NCBI RefSeq assembly: GCF_026616195.1
Contig: NZ_JANHDH010000001.1
Coordinates: forward strand, 1,984,001-2,048,000
DNA: 64,000 bases
From: Haloarchaeobius amylolyticus
GTDB lineage: Archaea; Halobacteriota; Halobacteria; Halobacteriales; Natrialbaceae
Direction: 5' to 3'
Part shown: in pieces, positions 42,725-51,841 of the stretch
How the letters are laid out: the number at the start of each line of letters is the position of its first letter
Numbering within the stretch: position 1 is the stretch's first letter
The notes under the pieces: model-generated
Databases searched by the model: none
The model's input: the letters and a program-made list of their open reading frames with translations, nothing else
Told to the model about the DNA's origin: nothing
Made by a program: the position numbers and the translations under genes

Positions 42725-45076
42725 ATGCCCGAACCCCTCCCTGCTCTCGCACCGATAGACGTGCTTGTCGTGGGCGACTCGCTGGTTCCCGACGACCTCG
42801 TCGCGGCCCTCCAGGCCGAGCAGCCAGCCGTCAAGGTCCGGACCGCGACAGCCGTCGCAGGCGCCCGGGAACAGGTCACCTCGAACCCGCCGGAGATGGT
42901 CCTCCTGGGCGTCGGCAGTGTCGACGGTGCGTGGCGCTCGCTGGCCGGCCGCCTCCGCGACCTCGACGTCCCCTTCGTCCTCGTGGACCCGGCCGGCGAC
43001 CTCTCGCCGGCGACGGCTGCCGACGCGGGCGCCGCCGACTACCTCGACCGACTCGACGGCGGCCGGCTCCAGCTGGCCGCGACGCGCCTCCTGAAGCTCG
43101 CAGAGCGCCGGCCCGCCGACGACCACCGCGACGTCCCGCTGTCGGTCGGACTCGCCGGCCTCGACAGCGTCGACGACCTGGTCTACCTGTTCGACACCGA
43201 CGGGAGCCTCCGCTGGTGGAACGAACGGCTCGAAGCCGAGGCGCCCTACGACGGGGCGGCGCTGCAGGGGATGCGCCCCGACGCCTTCTTCGAGGGCGAC
43301 GACCGCGACCGGGTGGCCGACGCGTTCGCCCGGGCGGTCGACGGCGAGCGCGTGAAGGTCGAGGCGGCGTTCGTCCTCGGGGAGGGCCGAACCCGACCGT
43401 ACGAGTTCACGGCGACGCGTCTCGACTACCCGGGCAGCACCCGGTCCTACGTCTGCGGTATCGGCCGCGACATCGCCGAGCGGACCCGGACCGTCGAGGA
43501 GCTCGAACTCCTCCGGCAGACGATCAGTATCGCCGTCACCGCCGACACCTTCGAGGACGCCCTGTCGCGGGTCCTCGCGGCCGTCTGCTCGCGGGCCGAG
43601 CCCGACTACGCCGAGGCGTGGGTGCCCGGAGACGACGGGTTGCGCTGCTCTACCACCCACACGACCGCGGCGCTCACGGGTGACCTCGCGTCGGCGTTCG
43701 TCACGAAGACCGAGCAGATGCGTTTCGGGTACGAGGAGGGGCTGCCGGGTCGGGTCTGGGCGACAGCCGAACCGGAGTGGCTCGCCGACCTGACCCGGGC
43801 CGGCAGGGAGACGTTCGTCCGGCAGGACGTCGTCGCCCGGACCGGTCTGCGGTCCGCCGTCGGGGTCCCCATCGTCGCGGCCGGTGAGGTCGTCGCCGTC
43901 CTGACGTTCTTCCTGTCCCGGCCGACGGGGCGGGACACGCGGGTCATCGACCTCATCTCGACCATCGCGGCGGAGCTGGGGACGGTGCTGGTCCGCCAGC
44001 GGACCGCGGACTCGCTCTCGCACGAACAGGACCTCCAGCAGCGTATCTTCCGGACGAGCCCGGTCGGCATCGCGGTCACCGACGCGCAGGGCGACATCGT
44101 CCGGACCAACGAGCGCCTTGAGGAGATCCTCGATATCCCCGCCGCGGAGATCACCAACCGGACCTACTGGGCGAACGAGTGGGAGATCGAGGACATGGAC
44201 GGCAACCCCATCTCGATGGCCGAGCTCCCCGTCGGCACGGTGTTGACCACCGGCGAGCCCGTCTACGGCTTCGAACACGGCGTCGTCACGGGTGACGGCG
44301 ACCGGGCGTGGGTGCGCGTGAACGCCACCCCGCTGCTCGACGACGATGGGTCGGTGGAGTACGTCGTCACGACTGTCGAGGACATCACCAGGCAGCGACT
44401 GAACGACCGCCAGCTACAGCGCCAGCGCGAGCAGCTCTCGGTGGTCGGTCGGGTCCTCAGACACGACCTCCGCACCAACAGCAGCCTGGTGCTCGGCTAC
44501 ACCGAGTTGCTGGAGCAGGGCGACGCGTCGACGGCGGAGGCGACCGAGAACATCCACGCCGCGGTCTCGAACCTGCTCTCGACCGCCGAGAAGACCCGCC
44601 TCGTCCTCGACCACTTCGACTCCGGCGAGCGCGTACCGACGCCCGTCGGGCGGTTCCTCGAGCACTGCCGGGACACCCTGCAGCGCCGGCTCCCGGAGAG
44701 TAGTGTCGAACTCCCGACCGGGGACGCTCCCGGGTCCCGGATCGAGGCGACGAAGGGCCTCCGGCTCGCGGTCATCGAACTCCTCGAGAACGCGGTGCGC
44801 TACGCCGACGGCCCCGAGGTCGCCGTCACGGGAACCGGCGAGGACGACGGCCGGGTCGTCATCCGCATCCGCGACGACGGCCCCGGCATCCCCGAGAGCG
44901 AGCTCGCGGTCCTCGACGCCGGCGTCGAGATGCCCCTCCAGCACACCAGCGGGGTCGGCCTCTGGATCGCCCGGTGGATGGTCGACACCCACGGTGGCTC
45001 GCTGACCGTCGACTCCGGCGACGAGGGGACGGTCTGCCGGGTCGAACTGCCCGTGGTCGCCGACGACGGGTCGTAG
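42725..45076 (+). CDS. Sensor histidine kinase with PAS and GAF domains
   Basis: This is a 783-residue soluble histidine kinase. The N-terminus (1-125) is a receiver-like fold that has lost clear phosphorylation residues. A PAS domain (about 145-258), a GAF domain (about 260-435) and a second PAS (about 440-560) follow. The kinase core has H580 in VLRHDLRTNSS, the N-box LLENAVRYADG, the G1 box DDGPGIP and the G2 box GVGLWIARW. No transmembrane segment is seen, so it senses a cytoplasmic signal. AATATATTA at 42635-42643 may be its TATA box, giving a leader of about 60 bases. It follows the P450 gene by 137 bases. Confidence 0.92.
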   Translation: MPEPLPALAPIDVLVVGDSLVPDDLVAALQAEQPAVKVRTATAVAGAREQVTSNPPEMVLLGVGSVDGAWRSLAGRLRDLDVPFVLVDPAGDLSPATAADAGAADYLDRLDGGRLQLAATRLLKLAERRPADDHRDVPLSVGLAGLDSVDDLVYLFDTDGSLRWWNERLEAEAPYDGAALQGMRPDAFFEGDDRDRVADAFARAVDGERVKVEAAFVLGEGRTRPYEFTATRLDYPGSTRSYVCGIGRDIAERTRTVEELELLRQTISIAVTADTFEDALSRVLAAVCSRAEPDYAEAWVPGDDGLRCSTTHTTAALTGDLASAFVTKTEQMRFGYEEGLPGRVWATAEPEWLADLTRAGRETFVRQDVVARTGLRSAVGVPIVAAGEVVAVLTFFLSRPTGRDTRVIDLISTIAAELGTVLVRQRTADSLSHEQDLQQRIFRTSPVGIAVTDAQGDIVRTNERLEEILDIPAAEITNRTYWANEWEIEDMDGNPISMAELPVGTVLTTGEPVYGFEHGVVTGDGDRAWVRVNATPLLDDDGSVEYVVTTVEDITRQRLNDRQLQRQREQLSVVGRVLRHDLRTNSSLVLGYTELLEQGDASTAEATENIHAAVSNLLSTAEKTRLVLDHFDSGERVPTPVGRFLEHCRDTLQRRLPESSVELPTGDAPGSRIEATKGLRLAVIELLENAVRYADGPEVAVTGTGEDDGRVVIRIRDDGPGIPESELAVLDAGVEMPLQHTSGVGLWIARWMVDTHGGSLTVDSGDEGTVCRVELPVVADDGS

Positions 45077-45168
45077 AGAGACACCGGGCGACCGGGCGAT
45101 TCTGTCCTGCGGCGGAACACCGTTCCGCCCGGTGCTGGCGTCGGTTCCGCGGTGGAATATTCAGCCAG

Positions 45169-46560
45169 ATGATTGATGTGGGTCTGCCGACTCCAGAGCG
45201 TATGCCGAAACTTCTCGACGAGTTCTCCGGGTACGATTTCGAGGAGCTGATGGTCGACGTCTTCCGGAAGCTCGGCTACGAGAACCCGCGCGTCCACAAA
45301 CAGGGGGCCGACGAGGGGCGCGACATCGTGATGGAAGAACGGGTCGACGGCCAGACACGCGCGGTCGTCGTCGAGTGTAAACACCGCGAGACGGTCAGCC
45401 GACCGGTCGTCCAGAAACTGCACAGCGCGGTGACGACCTACGACTACGACGGACCGAAACGGGGGATGGTCGTCACCTCCGGCCGGTTCACACAGCCGGC
45501 GCGGGAGTACGCACGGAAGGTCGAGCAGAACGGGACGGGGCCGGGCATCCAGCTCATCGACGGGAAGAAACTGCGGGAGATCGCGGACCGGATCGGCCTC
45601 GACCTGTACAACGGCCGCATCGAGATCCTCTGTGACCAGACGCTCCAGCCGTACGAGCCGACGGCCGGGCTGGACAGACCCCTGCTGAGCGCGTTCGAAC
45701 CCATCGAGAACCTGCCGCGGTCGCAGGTCGAGGCGAGCAGCCGCACTGCCGAGTTCGTGCCGATGCTCCGCATCGTGGCGTCGGTACAGGCGACGTTCGA
45801 GACGTCCGTCGGCGTCATCCACCGGGTGAACGAGACCGACCAGTTCGTCGTCAGGGCCGACCGACACGGCCCGACGGTCCCGGCCCGGGCGTTCCAGCGC
45901 CTCGTCTCGGAACACGTCGGCGAGGCCATCCAGTTCGACGAGTCGACGTTCGAACGCGACTTCGACACGGTCGAGGTGGGCCGGTTCGAGCGAACCGAGA
46001 CGGAGTACAACGACTGGCTCGTCGACCGCGTCCGGGACGCGCACACGACCACGGTCCACTACACCGGCGGGAACAACGTCGACTACTCGAAGGAGTGCAG
46101 ACCGAAGCAGAGCGACGTCCAGATACGCTCCGTGACACCGGTGTACCTGCCACAGGTCACCCAGGTCGTCTCGCTCGGCGAATACGACCACCCGGTGGAG
46201 TACGCGGCCGCCGGTGCCGCCCGGGAGACCATCACGAGTCCGGCACGCTGTGTCCACTGCGGCGAGGACGCCGGGGGCGAGACCTACACCCACTGCGCGA
46301 ACTGCGGGTCGATCAACTGCACCAGCCACACGAAGACCGAACGGCTCGAAGGGACCCCCATCTGCACCGGGTGTGCCGTCACCGAATCGTTCGTGTGGTC
46401 GACGAAGTACTTCTACGACGAGGAGAACCTGGAGACGTTCGAGACGGCGTACGAGGCGATGCCTGTCTACCGGAAGCCGATGGAGAACCCGCCACTCGTC
46501 GCCGGCGTCGTCGTCGCGCTCCTCACCGCACTCCTCGCTGCCGGTTTCGTCTTCATCTGA
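45169..46560 (+). CDS. Membrane-anchored Mrr-type nuclease with zinc-ribbon domain
   Basis: The protein has 463 residues from the ATG at 45169; 45202 is an alternative start that suits the GAATATTC box at 45156 better. Residues 12-125 form an Mrr-type restriction-endonuclease domain with the PD-(D/E)xK residues D52 (EGRDIVME), E69 and K71 (VVECKHR), and Q82. The middle (about 150-350) is unassigned. Seven cysteines at 361-402 (CVHC, CANC, CTGC pairs) form a double zinc ribbon, and residues 441-463 are one membrane helix. Mrr nucleases usually cut modified DNA; anchoring in the membrane is unusual. A defence role is inference only. Confidence 0.8.
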   Translation: MIDVGLPTPERMPKLLDEFSGYDFEELMVDVFRKLGYENPRVHKQGADEGRDIVMEERVDGQTRAVVVECKHRETVSRPVVQKLHSAVTTYDYDGPKRGMVVTSGRFTQPAREYARKVEQNGTGPGIQLIDGKKLREIADRIGLDLYNGRIEILCDQTLQPYEPTAGLDRPLLSAFEPIENLPRSQVEASSRTAEFVPMLRIVASVQATFETSVGVIHRVNETDQFVVRADRHGPTVPARAFQRLVSEHVGEAIQFDESTFERDFDTVEVGRFERTETEYNDWLVDRVRDAHTTTVHYTGGNNVDYSKECRPKQSDVQIRSVTPVYLPQVTQVVSLGEYDHPVEYAAAGAARETITSPARCVHCGEDAGGETYTHCANCGSINCTSHTKTERLEGTPICTGCAVTESFVWSTKYFYDEENLETFETAYEAMPVYRKPMENPPLVAGVVVALLTALLAAGFVFI

Positions 46561-46579
46561 CCGCGGTGGTTCCGCCCGC

Positions 46580-47308
46580 TTACCGGACGAAGTTCTCCGT
46601 CACGACCTGCCCCGTCAGTGCACCGAGCGTCGTCTCCACCTCGTAGTCCGGCGCCTCCAGCGAGACGGGCGAGTCCGCGGTGACCCCGCTGAAGTGGACG
46701 GTCATCGCGTAGGAGCCGTCGTCCGCGACCAGTGCGGCCTCGAGCGGTTCGACCCCCTCGTCGGTCTGCAGCCAGAGCTTGACCATCTCGCCGGCGTGGG
46801 ACGGGTCGGTCCGTCCCTGGACCTCGAACTCCTTCTTCGCCTTCGACCCGACCACCGGGTAGCCCCGCTCGACCCACTCGTAGAACCCCTCGTCGATGAC
46901 GTAGACGTTCGTGTAGCCCGCCTTCTGGAGCTCCGACGCCCGGAGCGACGACAGGTGGTGCGGACAGCCGCAGTACGCAACGACCAGGGCGTCCTTCGAG
47001 ACACCCTCGACGGGTTCGGCCTCGATGGGGTTCTGGACCGGGCTGCTGATTGCCCCCTCGATGTGGCCCTGGTCGTACGCCGAACTCCCGCGTGAGTCCA
47101 CGAACGTCGCCTCGTCGTTCTTGAACCACTGGTAGGTGTCCTCAATGGGGGCCAGTGCGACCTGTTCACCCTCGACAGAGAGGGTCTCGTAGCCCTCGTC
47201 GGAGGTGCCACCACTCTGCGTGTCGCCGGACCCGGTGAGGCCGCCGATGCAGCCCGCCAGGGCCGTCATCGAGAGGCCGACACCGGAGAGGAACGCCCGT
47301 CGTTTCAT
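46580..47308 (-). CDS. Rhodanese-domain surface lipoprotein
   Basis: The 242-residue lipoprotein has MKRRAFLSGVGLSMTALAGC as signal and lipobox (C20). A rhodanese domain (about 45-150) shows FVDSRGSSAYDQGHIEGAI and the active-site loop VAYCGCPHHLSS, where the first cysteine is at the catalytic position. The C-terminal 90 residues form a beta-rich domain (KLWLQTDEGVEPLEAALVADDGSYAMTVHFSGV) of unknown role. A TATTTTGG box at about 47331-47338 supports the ATG at 47308. Sulfur transfer or thiol handling outside the cell is possible. The gene is convergent with the Mrr-type nuclease. Confidence 0.85.
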   Translation of the reverse strand: MKRRAFLSGVGLSMTALAGCIGGLTGSGDTQSGGTSDEGYETLSVEGEQVALAPIEDTYQWFKNDEATFVDSRGSSAYDQGHIEGAISSPVQNPIEAEPVEGVSKDALVVAYCGCPHHLSSLRASELQKAGYTNVYVIDEGFYEWVERGYPVVGSKAKKEFEVQGRTDPSHAGEMVKLWLQTDEGVEPLEAALVADDGSYAMTVHFSGVTADSPVSLEAPDYEVETTLGALTGQVVTENFVR

Positions 47309-47431
47309 GTGCGAGGTGCTATGGGGTGAACCAAAATAGGGGTGTTGGTAACGGGTGAACCCCCTTCGTTTCGACTGGAGAACGCGCGACAGCGCAACTG
47401 CTCGCGTCCAGATGAAACGTCGAGAGGAAGT

Positions 47432-47503
47432 AGTTCCACCAGGATTCGAACCTGGGTCGTTGCCCCCAGAAGGCAACAGGATTGGCCACTACCCCATGGA
47501 ACT
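47432..47503 (-). tRNA. tRNA-Gln (anticodon CUG)
   Basis: The 72-base minus-strand sequence folds as a full cloverleaf. The acceptor stem is AGTTCCA/TGGAACT, the anticodon stem TTGCC/GGCAA holds the loop TTCTGGG with anticodon CTG, and the T arm is CCAGG-TTCGAAT-CCTGG. CCA is not encoded and there is no intron. It decodes CAG, the dominant glutamine codon in this GC-rich genome. Confidence 0.96.
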
Positions 47504-47546
47504 TCGTCGTCGGGTCTCCCCGATTCCATCAGACTGTACTGCGCTT

Positions 47547-47556
47547 GGATATTTGA
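47547..47556 (-). promoter_or_regulatory. TATA box of the tRNA-Gln gene
   Basis: TCAAATATCC on the minus strand lies about 44 bases upstream of the mature tRNA 5' end. This allows a short leader that RNase P would remove. Confidence 0.5.
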
Positions 47557-47658
47557 GTGTTGCGAAACCGTAGAGGGGTGCGACGCTGTGACGCGAACTG
47601 GGTGGTACAGGGTGACCGCCCGCACCGACGCGCCGCGACGACCTCTGGCAGGTAGCAC

Positions 47659-48294
47659 TCAGGCGACCCGGCCCTGCTCCAGCAGTTCCCGGATCCGCCG
47701 GAGTTCGGTGAGCACGTCGGCTGAGTCGGCGTCTTCCGCGGCCTGTACCGGGGGAGACGCGGCCACGCTCGCGGCCTCGGTCGCCTCTGGCTCGCGGCCC
47801 CGGACCTTCGCGAGGACCTGCTCTTTGATGGCTTCGAAGTCGCTGACGCCGTCGATGGTGAGTTCGGCGCCGGTCTGGCCGCCGAAGCCGGCGGTGTGGA
47901 TCTGGACCGTGCCCGCGTCGAGGCGGCGCTGGACGGGTCCCTGGACCGAGTCGACGTTGGTGATGCGGTTGTAGGGGACGGTGGTCCGCTGCTGGAAGAA
48001 GACGCCCCGGCGGTACTCGAGTTCGTCCTCGGTGAGGCGGTAGGCGGCGCTCCGGGTGAACGCGGGAATCCACCACGTGACGAAGGCGACCGGGAGGAGC
48101 ACCGCGGCGGCGCCGACGGCGACGGCCCAGGGCTCGACCTCGAAGAGGATGCCACTCAGTGCGAGTCCGCCGGCGACGGCCAGGAGGATGGCGACGACGA
48201 TGGCCTCGAGTGCGTAGTAGTAGACGGTGAGCCGCTCAGGTTCGAACCACTCGTTCTGGGGTCTCATGGCTGCAGAGACGCGGGCCGTCGTCAT
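47659..48294 (-). CDS. Bacterial-type PH-domain membrane protein
   Basis: A 211-residue protein (202 if it starts at the ATG at 48267, MRPQNEWFEPERL) has two membrane helices near residues 30-75. A bPH2 domain follows, with YRLTEDELEYRRGVFFQQRTTVPYNRITNVDSVQGPVQRRLDAGTVQIHT and a sheet ending in ISDF-like VSDFEAI. The C-terminal 50 residues are A/E-rich and end in a leucine-rich helix (VLTELRRIRELLEQG). YdbS/YdbT-like proteins of this fold are membrane proteins of unclear role. The next minus gene is the tRNA. Confidence 0.82.
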   Translation of the reverse strand: MTTARVSAAMRPQNEWFEPERLTVYYYALEAIVVAILLAVAGGLALSGILFEVEPWAVAVGAAAVLLPVAFVTWWIPAFTRSAAYRLTEDELEYRRGVFFQQRTTVPYNRITNVDSVQGPVQRRLDAGTVQIHTAGFGGQTGAELTIDGVSDFEAIKEQVLAKVRGREPEATEAASVAASPPVQAAEDADSADVLTELRRIRELLEQGRVA

Positions 48295-48362
48295 CTACAG
48301 GTGACACGGTTCTCGGCGGGAGAGAACCACCAGCGACGCCGCTGGCAGCCCGCGAGGTGGGG

Positions 48363-48899
48363 CTACGCCGAGTCCGGGCGGTTCGTGACGACCTTCGCGT
48401 GCATCGTGCTCGCGTAGCCGACGGCCAGGGCGGTGTCGACACCGCGCATCTCGGCGGCGGTGCTCTTCAGGATGGTGTAGGAGACCCGGCCGAGCGTGTC
48501 GCGGTCGCGGAACCAGACGACGGCCACGTTCGTCCGCGGCGTGGCGACGAAGGCGTCGTCGGCGAGGTCGAGGAGGTCGGGGTTAGCGTCCTCGCGGGCC
48601 CGGTCCAGCTCCTCGCCGAAGCGGCCGATGGCGGTCGCGATGGACTCGTAGCGTTCGACGGCGGAGTCGAGGACGTGGACGTAGTCGCCGTCGACGCGTT
48701 CGAACCGGGTCGATTCGGGCTCGGGCGCCGAGACCTGGGTCCAGCCGTCCTCGGTGAGGTCGGCCAGCGCGAGCAGCGCCACGTCCTGGTACCCGTCCAC
48801 GAAGCCGCCCTCTTCGGAGTCAGACCGGACGGTGAACGCACCGAGACAGCCGGCCAGGAGGGCTGTCCCGGTCGCTGCGAGCATCGCACGTCGTTTCAT
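48363..48899 (-). CDS. Haloarchaeal lipoprotein of unknown function
   Basis: The 178-residue lipoprotein has the signal MKRRAMLAATGTALLAGC (lipobox cysteine C18). The mature part is mixed alpha/beta, with FVDGYQDVALLALADLTEDGWTQV and NVAVVWFRDRDTLGRVSY. TTAATACC at about 48920-48927 is its TATA box on the minus strand. No family is recognised. Confidence 0.75.
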   Translation of the reverse strand: MKRRAMLAATGTALLAGCLGAFTVRSDSEEGGFVDGYQDVALLALADLTEDGWTQVSAPEPESTRFERVDGDYVHVLDSAVERYESIATAIGRFGEELDRAREDANPDLLDLADDAFVATPRTNVAVVWFRDRDTLGRVSYTILKSTAAEMRGVDTALAVGYASTMHAKVVTNRPDSA

Positions 48900-48982
48900 G
48901 CGGGAGATACGCGCCCGCCGGTATTAACAGGATAGTGATACGAGTGCGCACGGGTGGGGGGCGGCCGAGAGGGCCGTCGCAC

Positions 48983-50200
48983 TCACATCGTCGGGAGCTT
49001 CGCGACCCGCCCGCGGTCGAGGTTCGAGACGAACACCGAACCGGATGCCCGGACGACGGCGAGTCGGCCGCCCTCGCCGGGGTCGTAGGTCCAGCGCGTC
49101 TCACCGGTCTCCCGGTCGAGGGCGGCCAGCGACCGCTTGCTCACGGCCACGACCGAGTCGCCGGAGACGACGACGTCCTCCATCGTCGGCCGCTCCGTGA
49201 CCGTCGTCCAGCGCTGGGTTCCGTCCGGACCGAAGCAGTCGACGCGGGCGAGCGTCCCGCCGTCGGGGTCGTCGACCGAACTCCCGACGAAGACGGCGTC
49301 GTCGGTCGGTTCGATGGCCTCGACGCGGTAGCCGGCGGTCCGTCGCCACCGGACGTGGCCGGTGTCTCGCTCGAGTGCGACCACCTCGTCCTCCGGGCCG
49401 GAGTATGACGGGCGCAGGTAGACCAGCGAGCCGAGCTCGACGCCGTGGAACGCCTCCATGCCGGCGACCGAGCCCGTCCACCGGACGGTCCCGTCGGCCG
49501 GGTCGTAGCCCGTCACGTCCGGGCCGCGGGTCGCCACGAGGAGGCGGCTGTCGGCCCCGACGTTCGGATAGAGCCGCGAGGGCTCGGTCTGCCACTGGAC
49601 GCTGCCGTCCTGTGCGAGGACGACGAGACGGTGCTCGTCGGTCTCGGCGGGTTGCTGGAGCGCGATGTGGTCACCGACACCCTCCGGTGGCAGGTACAGG
49701 TCGCTCTCGCGTTCGAACCGGCGCTCGCCGGAGCCCGCGTCGTAGCCGCGGAGCACGTCGTCGGTGAGGTCGATGTCGACGACGAGCGAGCCGTACCGGC
49801 CGAGGACGCCGCGTTCGTGCAGCCCCTCGGTGTGCCAGCGGCGGGCGCCCGACGGGTCGACGGTGTAGAGGTCGCCGTCGGTGCTGTGGACGTGGTAGGG
49901 GCCGCCGGCGTCGGGTGCGACGGGGCGGGCCTCGATGGGGCCGCCGGTCTCGACGCGGAACTGGGTCTCGCCGTCGGCGACGCCGAGTCCGTACAGGGCC
50001 TTGTCCTGCCCGCCGACGAGGACCTGGTCGTCGCCCATCGCCGGGGGCGAGGCGCCGGTCGCCTGGTCGAGGTCGTGGCGCCAGACCGGGTCGACGCTGT
50101 TGCCGGGCAGGACCGAGGAGACACAGCCCGCGAGCGCGAGCGACCCGGCACCCGCGATGGCGCCGAACGCCTCGCGGCGGGAGATCGGGTTACGCGACAT
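48983..50200 (-). CDS. PQQ-type beta-propeller lipoprotein (downstream copy)
   Basis: The 405-residue protein has a twin-arginine signal (SRREAFGAIAGAGSLALAGC, lipobox C26) and repeated WD/PQQ-like blades such as YDPADGTVRWTG, LERDTGHVRWRR and LDRETGETRWTYDPG. The tryptophan docking motifs fit a seven- or eight-bladed propeller of the PQQ/BamB group. No active-site calcium residues can be assigned, so it is more likely a scaffold or binding protein than a dehydrogenase. Its start overlaps the end of the upstream paralogue by 11 bases. Confidence 0.85.
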   Translation of the reverse strand: MSRNPISRREAFGAIAGAGSLALAGCVSSVLPGNSVDPVWRHDLDQATGASPPAMGDDQVLVGGQDKALYGLGVADGETQFRVETGGPIEARPVAPDAGGPYHVHSTDGDLYTVDPSGARRWHTEGLHERGVLGRYGSLVVDIDLTDDVLRGYDAGSGERRFERESDLYLPPEGVGDHIALQQPAETDEHRLVVLAQDGSVQWQTEPSRLYPNVGADSRLLVATRGPDVTGYDPADGTVRWTGSVAGMEAFHGVELGSLVYLRPSYSGPEDEVVALERDTGHVRWRRTAGYRVEAIEPTDDAVFVGSSVDDPDGGTLARVDCFGPDGTQRWTTVTERPTMEDVVVSGDSVVAVSKRSLAALDRETGETRWTYDPGEGGRLAVVRASGSVFVSNLDRGRVAKLPTM

Positions 50201-51362
50201 CGGTCACCTCCGGGCCAGCCTTCGAGAGCGACCACTCCTGCCCGACGTAGACCGCGTCGCCCATGACGGCGACCCACATCGGGCTGCCACCCTCGTGGTA
50301 GCCCTCGAAGCGGTACTCGGCGACCTCGGTCCCGTCGGTATCGTGGACGTACACCGCCTCGGGGGTGAACGGGACCGTCCCGCTCGGGCCGCGCTGTGTG
50401 ATCTGCCCGCCGACCATGCTCACGAGCAGGCCGTCGACCAGTTCTGGGCCGGAGGTGAACGCGCTGAGGGTCTCGGTCCGCCAGCGTCGCTCGCCGGTCG
50501 CGGCGTCGATGCCGTAGAGGTAGTAGTCCGCGGCGGCGACGTAGACGCGGCCGTCGGCGACCAGCGGGCGGGTGAAGACGGTGTTCTCCAGTGGGGAGCG
50601 CCACTGCACCTCGCCGGTGTCGGCGTCGACCGCGAGCAGTTCCTCGGTCGCGCTGCCGACGTAGACCGTGCCGTCGGCGACCGCCACGTCGGACATCGCG
50701 GCGCCGACCTCAAGGCGCCAGTCCTCGGTCCCGTCGGCGGTGACGCGGCGGAGCGTCCCGTCCAAAAGCGGGGCCACGAGGCCGGCGCGGTCGCGGGCCG
50801 GGGCGCCCGAGAGCGAGGCCGGCAGGTCGAGCACGAACTGCACGCTCCCGTCCGCCGTCGCGAGGGCTTCGACCCGGTCGGGCACGTCGTCCTCGGTGCC
50901 GGAGATGGGGACGTACACCTGCTCGCCGGCGGGAATCGGGGCGAACTCGACGACGCCGGGGTCGGCCTCGTCGACCGGGGCGACGCTGGTCTCCCAGGTG
51001 ATCTCGCCGGTCGAATAGTCGACGGCGAACGCGGTCTCGGCCTTCGAGAAGACGTAGGCGTGCCGGTCGTCGGCGGCCACGGGTGACCCGCGGCCCTTGC
51101 CGCCGCCGATGGACCACCGTTCCTCGCCGGTCTCGGGGTCGACGGCGGCCAGCATCGCGTCGTCACGGAAGGGGCTGCGGGACCCGACGATGAGTGGGCC
51201 GCCCTCGGGGTGGGCGCCCGGCGTCGGGTCGAACCGCTTGGTCTGCCACGCGGTCGGGACGGGGCTCTCGTGGTCCTCCTCGGCCAGGGCGGTACACCCG
51301 GCGAGGCCGACCGCGAGGGCGGGGAGGGACTTCAGGGCGTCTCGTCGTGAGAGGGAGGGCAT
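50190..51362 (-). CDS. PQQ-type beta-propeller lipoprotein (upstream copy)
   Basis: The 390-residue protein has the signal LSRRDALKSLPALAVGLAGC (Tat, lipobox C23) and propeller blades such as VDPETGEERWSIGGG, VDYSTGEITWET, VDADTGEVQWRS and IDAATGERRWRTE. It is a paralogue of the next gene and overlaps it by 11 bases, so the pair arose by tandem duplication and is one operon. It probably sits on the outer face of the membrane. The ligand is unknown. Confidence 0.86.
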   Translation of the reverse strand: MPSLSRRDALKSLPALAVGLAGCTALAEEDHESPVPTAWQTKRFDPTPGAHPEGGPLIVGSRSPFRDDAMLAAVDPETGEERWSIGGGKGRGSPVAADDRHAYVFSKAETAFAVDYSTGEITWETSVAPVDEADPGVVEFAPIPAGEQVYVPISGTEDDVPDRVEALATADGSVQFVLDLPASLSGAPARDRAGLVAPLLDGTLRRVTADGTEDWRLEVGAAMSDVAVADGTVYVGSATEELLAVDADTGEVQWRSPLENTVFTRPLVADGRVYVAAADYYLYGIDAATGERRWRTETLSAFTSGPELVDGLLVSMVGGQITQRGPSGTVPFTPEAVYVHDTDGTEVAEYRFEGYHEGGSPMWVAVMGDAVYVGQEWSLSKAGPEVTDVA

Positions 51363-51457
51363 CGGTTCGGGCTTCCCGGTCGAGCCGTATCAGTTTTGTC
51401 ACGCTTCCCGACCGGTTCGCATGGACAGTGGTCACCTCGCCTGTTCCGGAATCGTCG

Positions 51458-51841
51458 TCACCGCGTGAACAGCGCCCACGCGCCGACGAGGGTGCCGAGC
51501 AGTGGGGTGACGGCGACGCCCACCGCGCTCACCTGGAACGCCAGGCGCCACTGCCCGGCGGGAATCGCGTGGACGTGGTCCGGCCCCTCGACGACGAAGT
51601 GCAGTGAGACGCCCAGAACGAGGGCACAGGCCATCGAGGCCGTGAACACCGGGAGGCCGAGCGGGTGGTTCCGCACCGCCAGCGCGGCCCCGACGACCGG
51701 CCCGACGAAGACCGTCGCGAGGACGAGGGCGTTCTGCCACGGCGGGAGGGGGACCGGCACCAGCCCGTGGGTGGCGCCGTGGCCGAGGGCGACCGCCAGG
51801 TGCAGGCCGAGGACGGCCAGCAGGACCGTCTGTCGCTGCAT
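51458..51841 (-). CDS. Small membrane protein with four helices
   Basis: A 127-residue protein has four hydrophobic segments (about 5-22, 38-57, 64-85, 101-123). Histidines lie near helix ends (HGATHG, GPDHVHAIP). The ATG overlaps the stop of the epimerase gene (TGATG), so the two are co-expressed. Function is unknown. Confidence 0.72.
   Translation of the reverse strand: MQRQTVLLAVLGLHLAVALGHGATHGLVPVPLPPWQNALVLATVFVGPVVGAALAVRNHPLGLPVFTASMACALVLGVSLHFVVEGPDHVHAIPAGQWRLAFQVSAVGVAVTPLLGTLVGAWALFTR

Noticed and set aside
42648-42758. A 36-codon frame after the TATA-like AATATATTA and overlapping the kinase start
   Set aside because: The start lies only a few bases after the box, too close for initiation, and the frame runs into the kinase gene in another phase. 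The box more likely serves the kinase with a 60-base leader.
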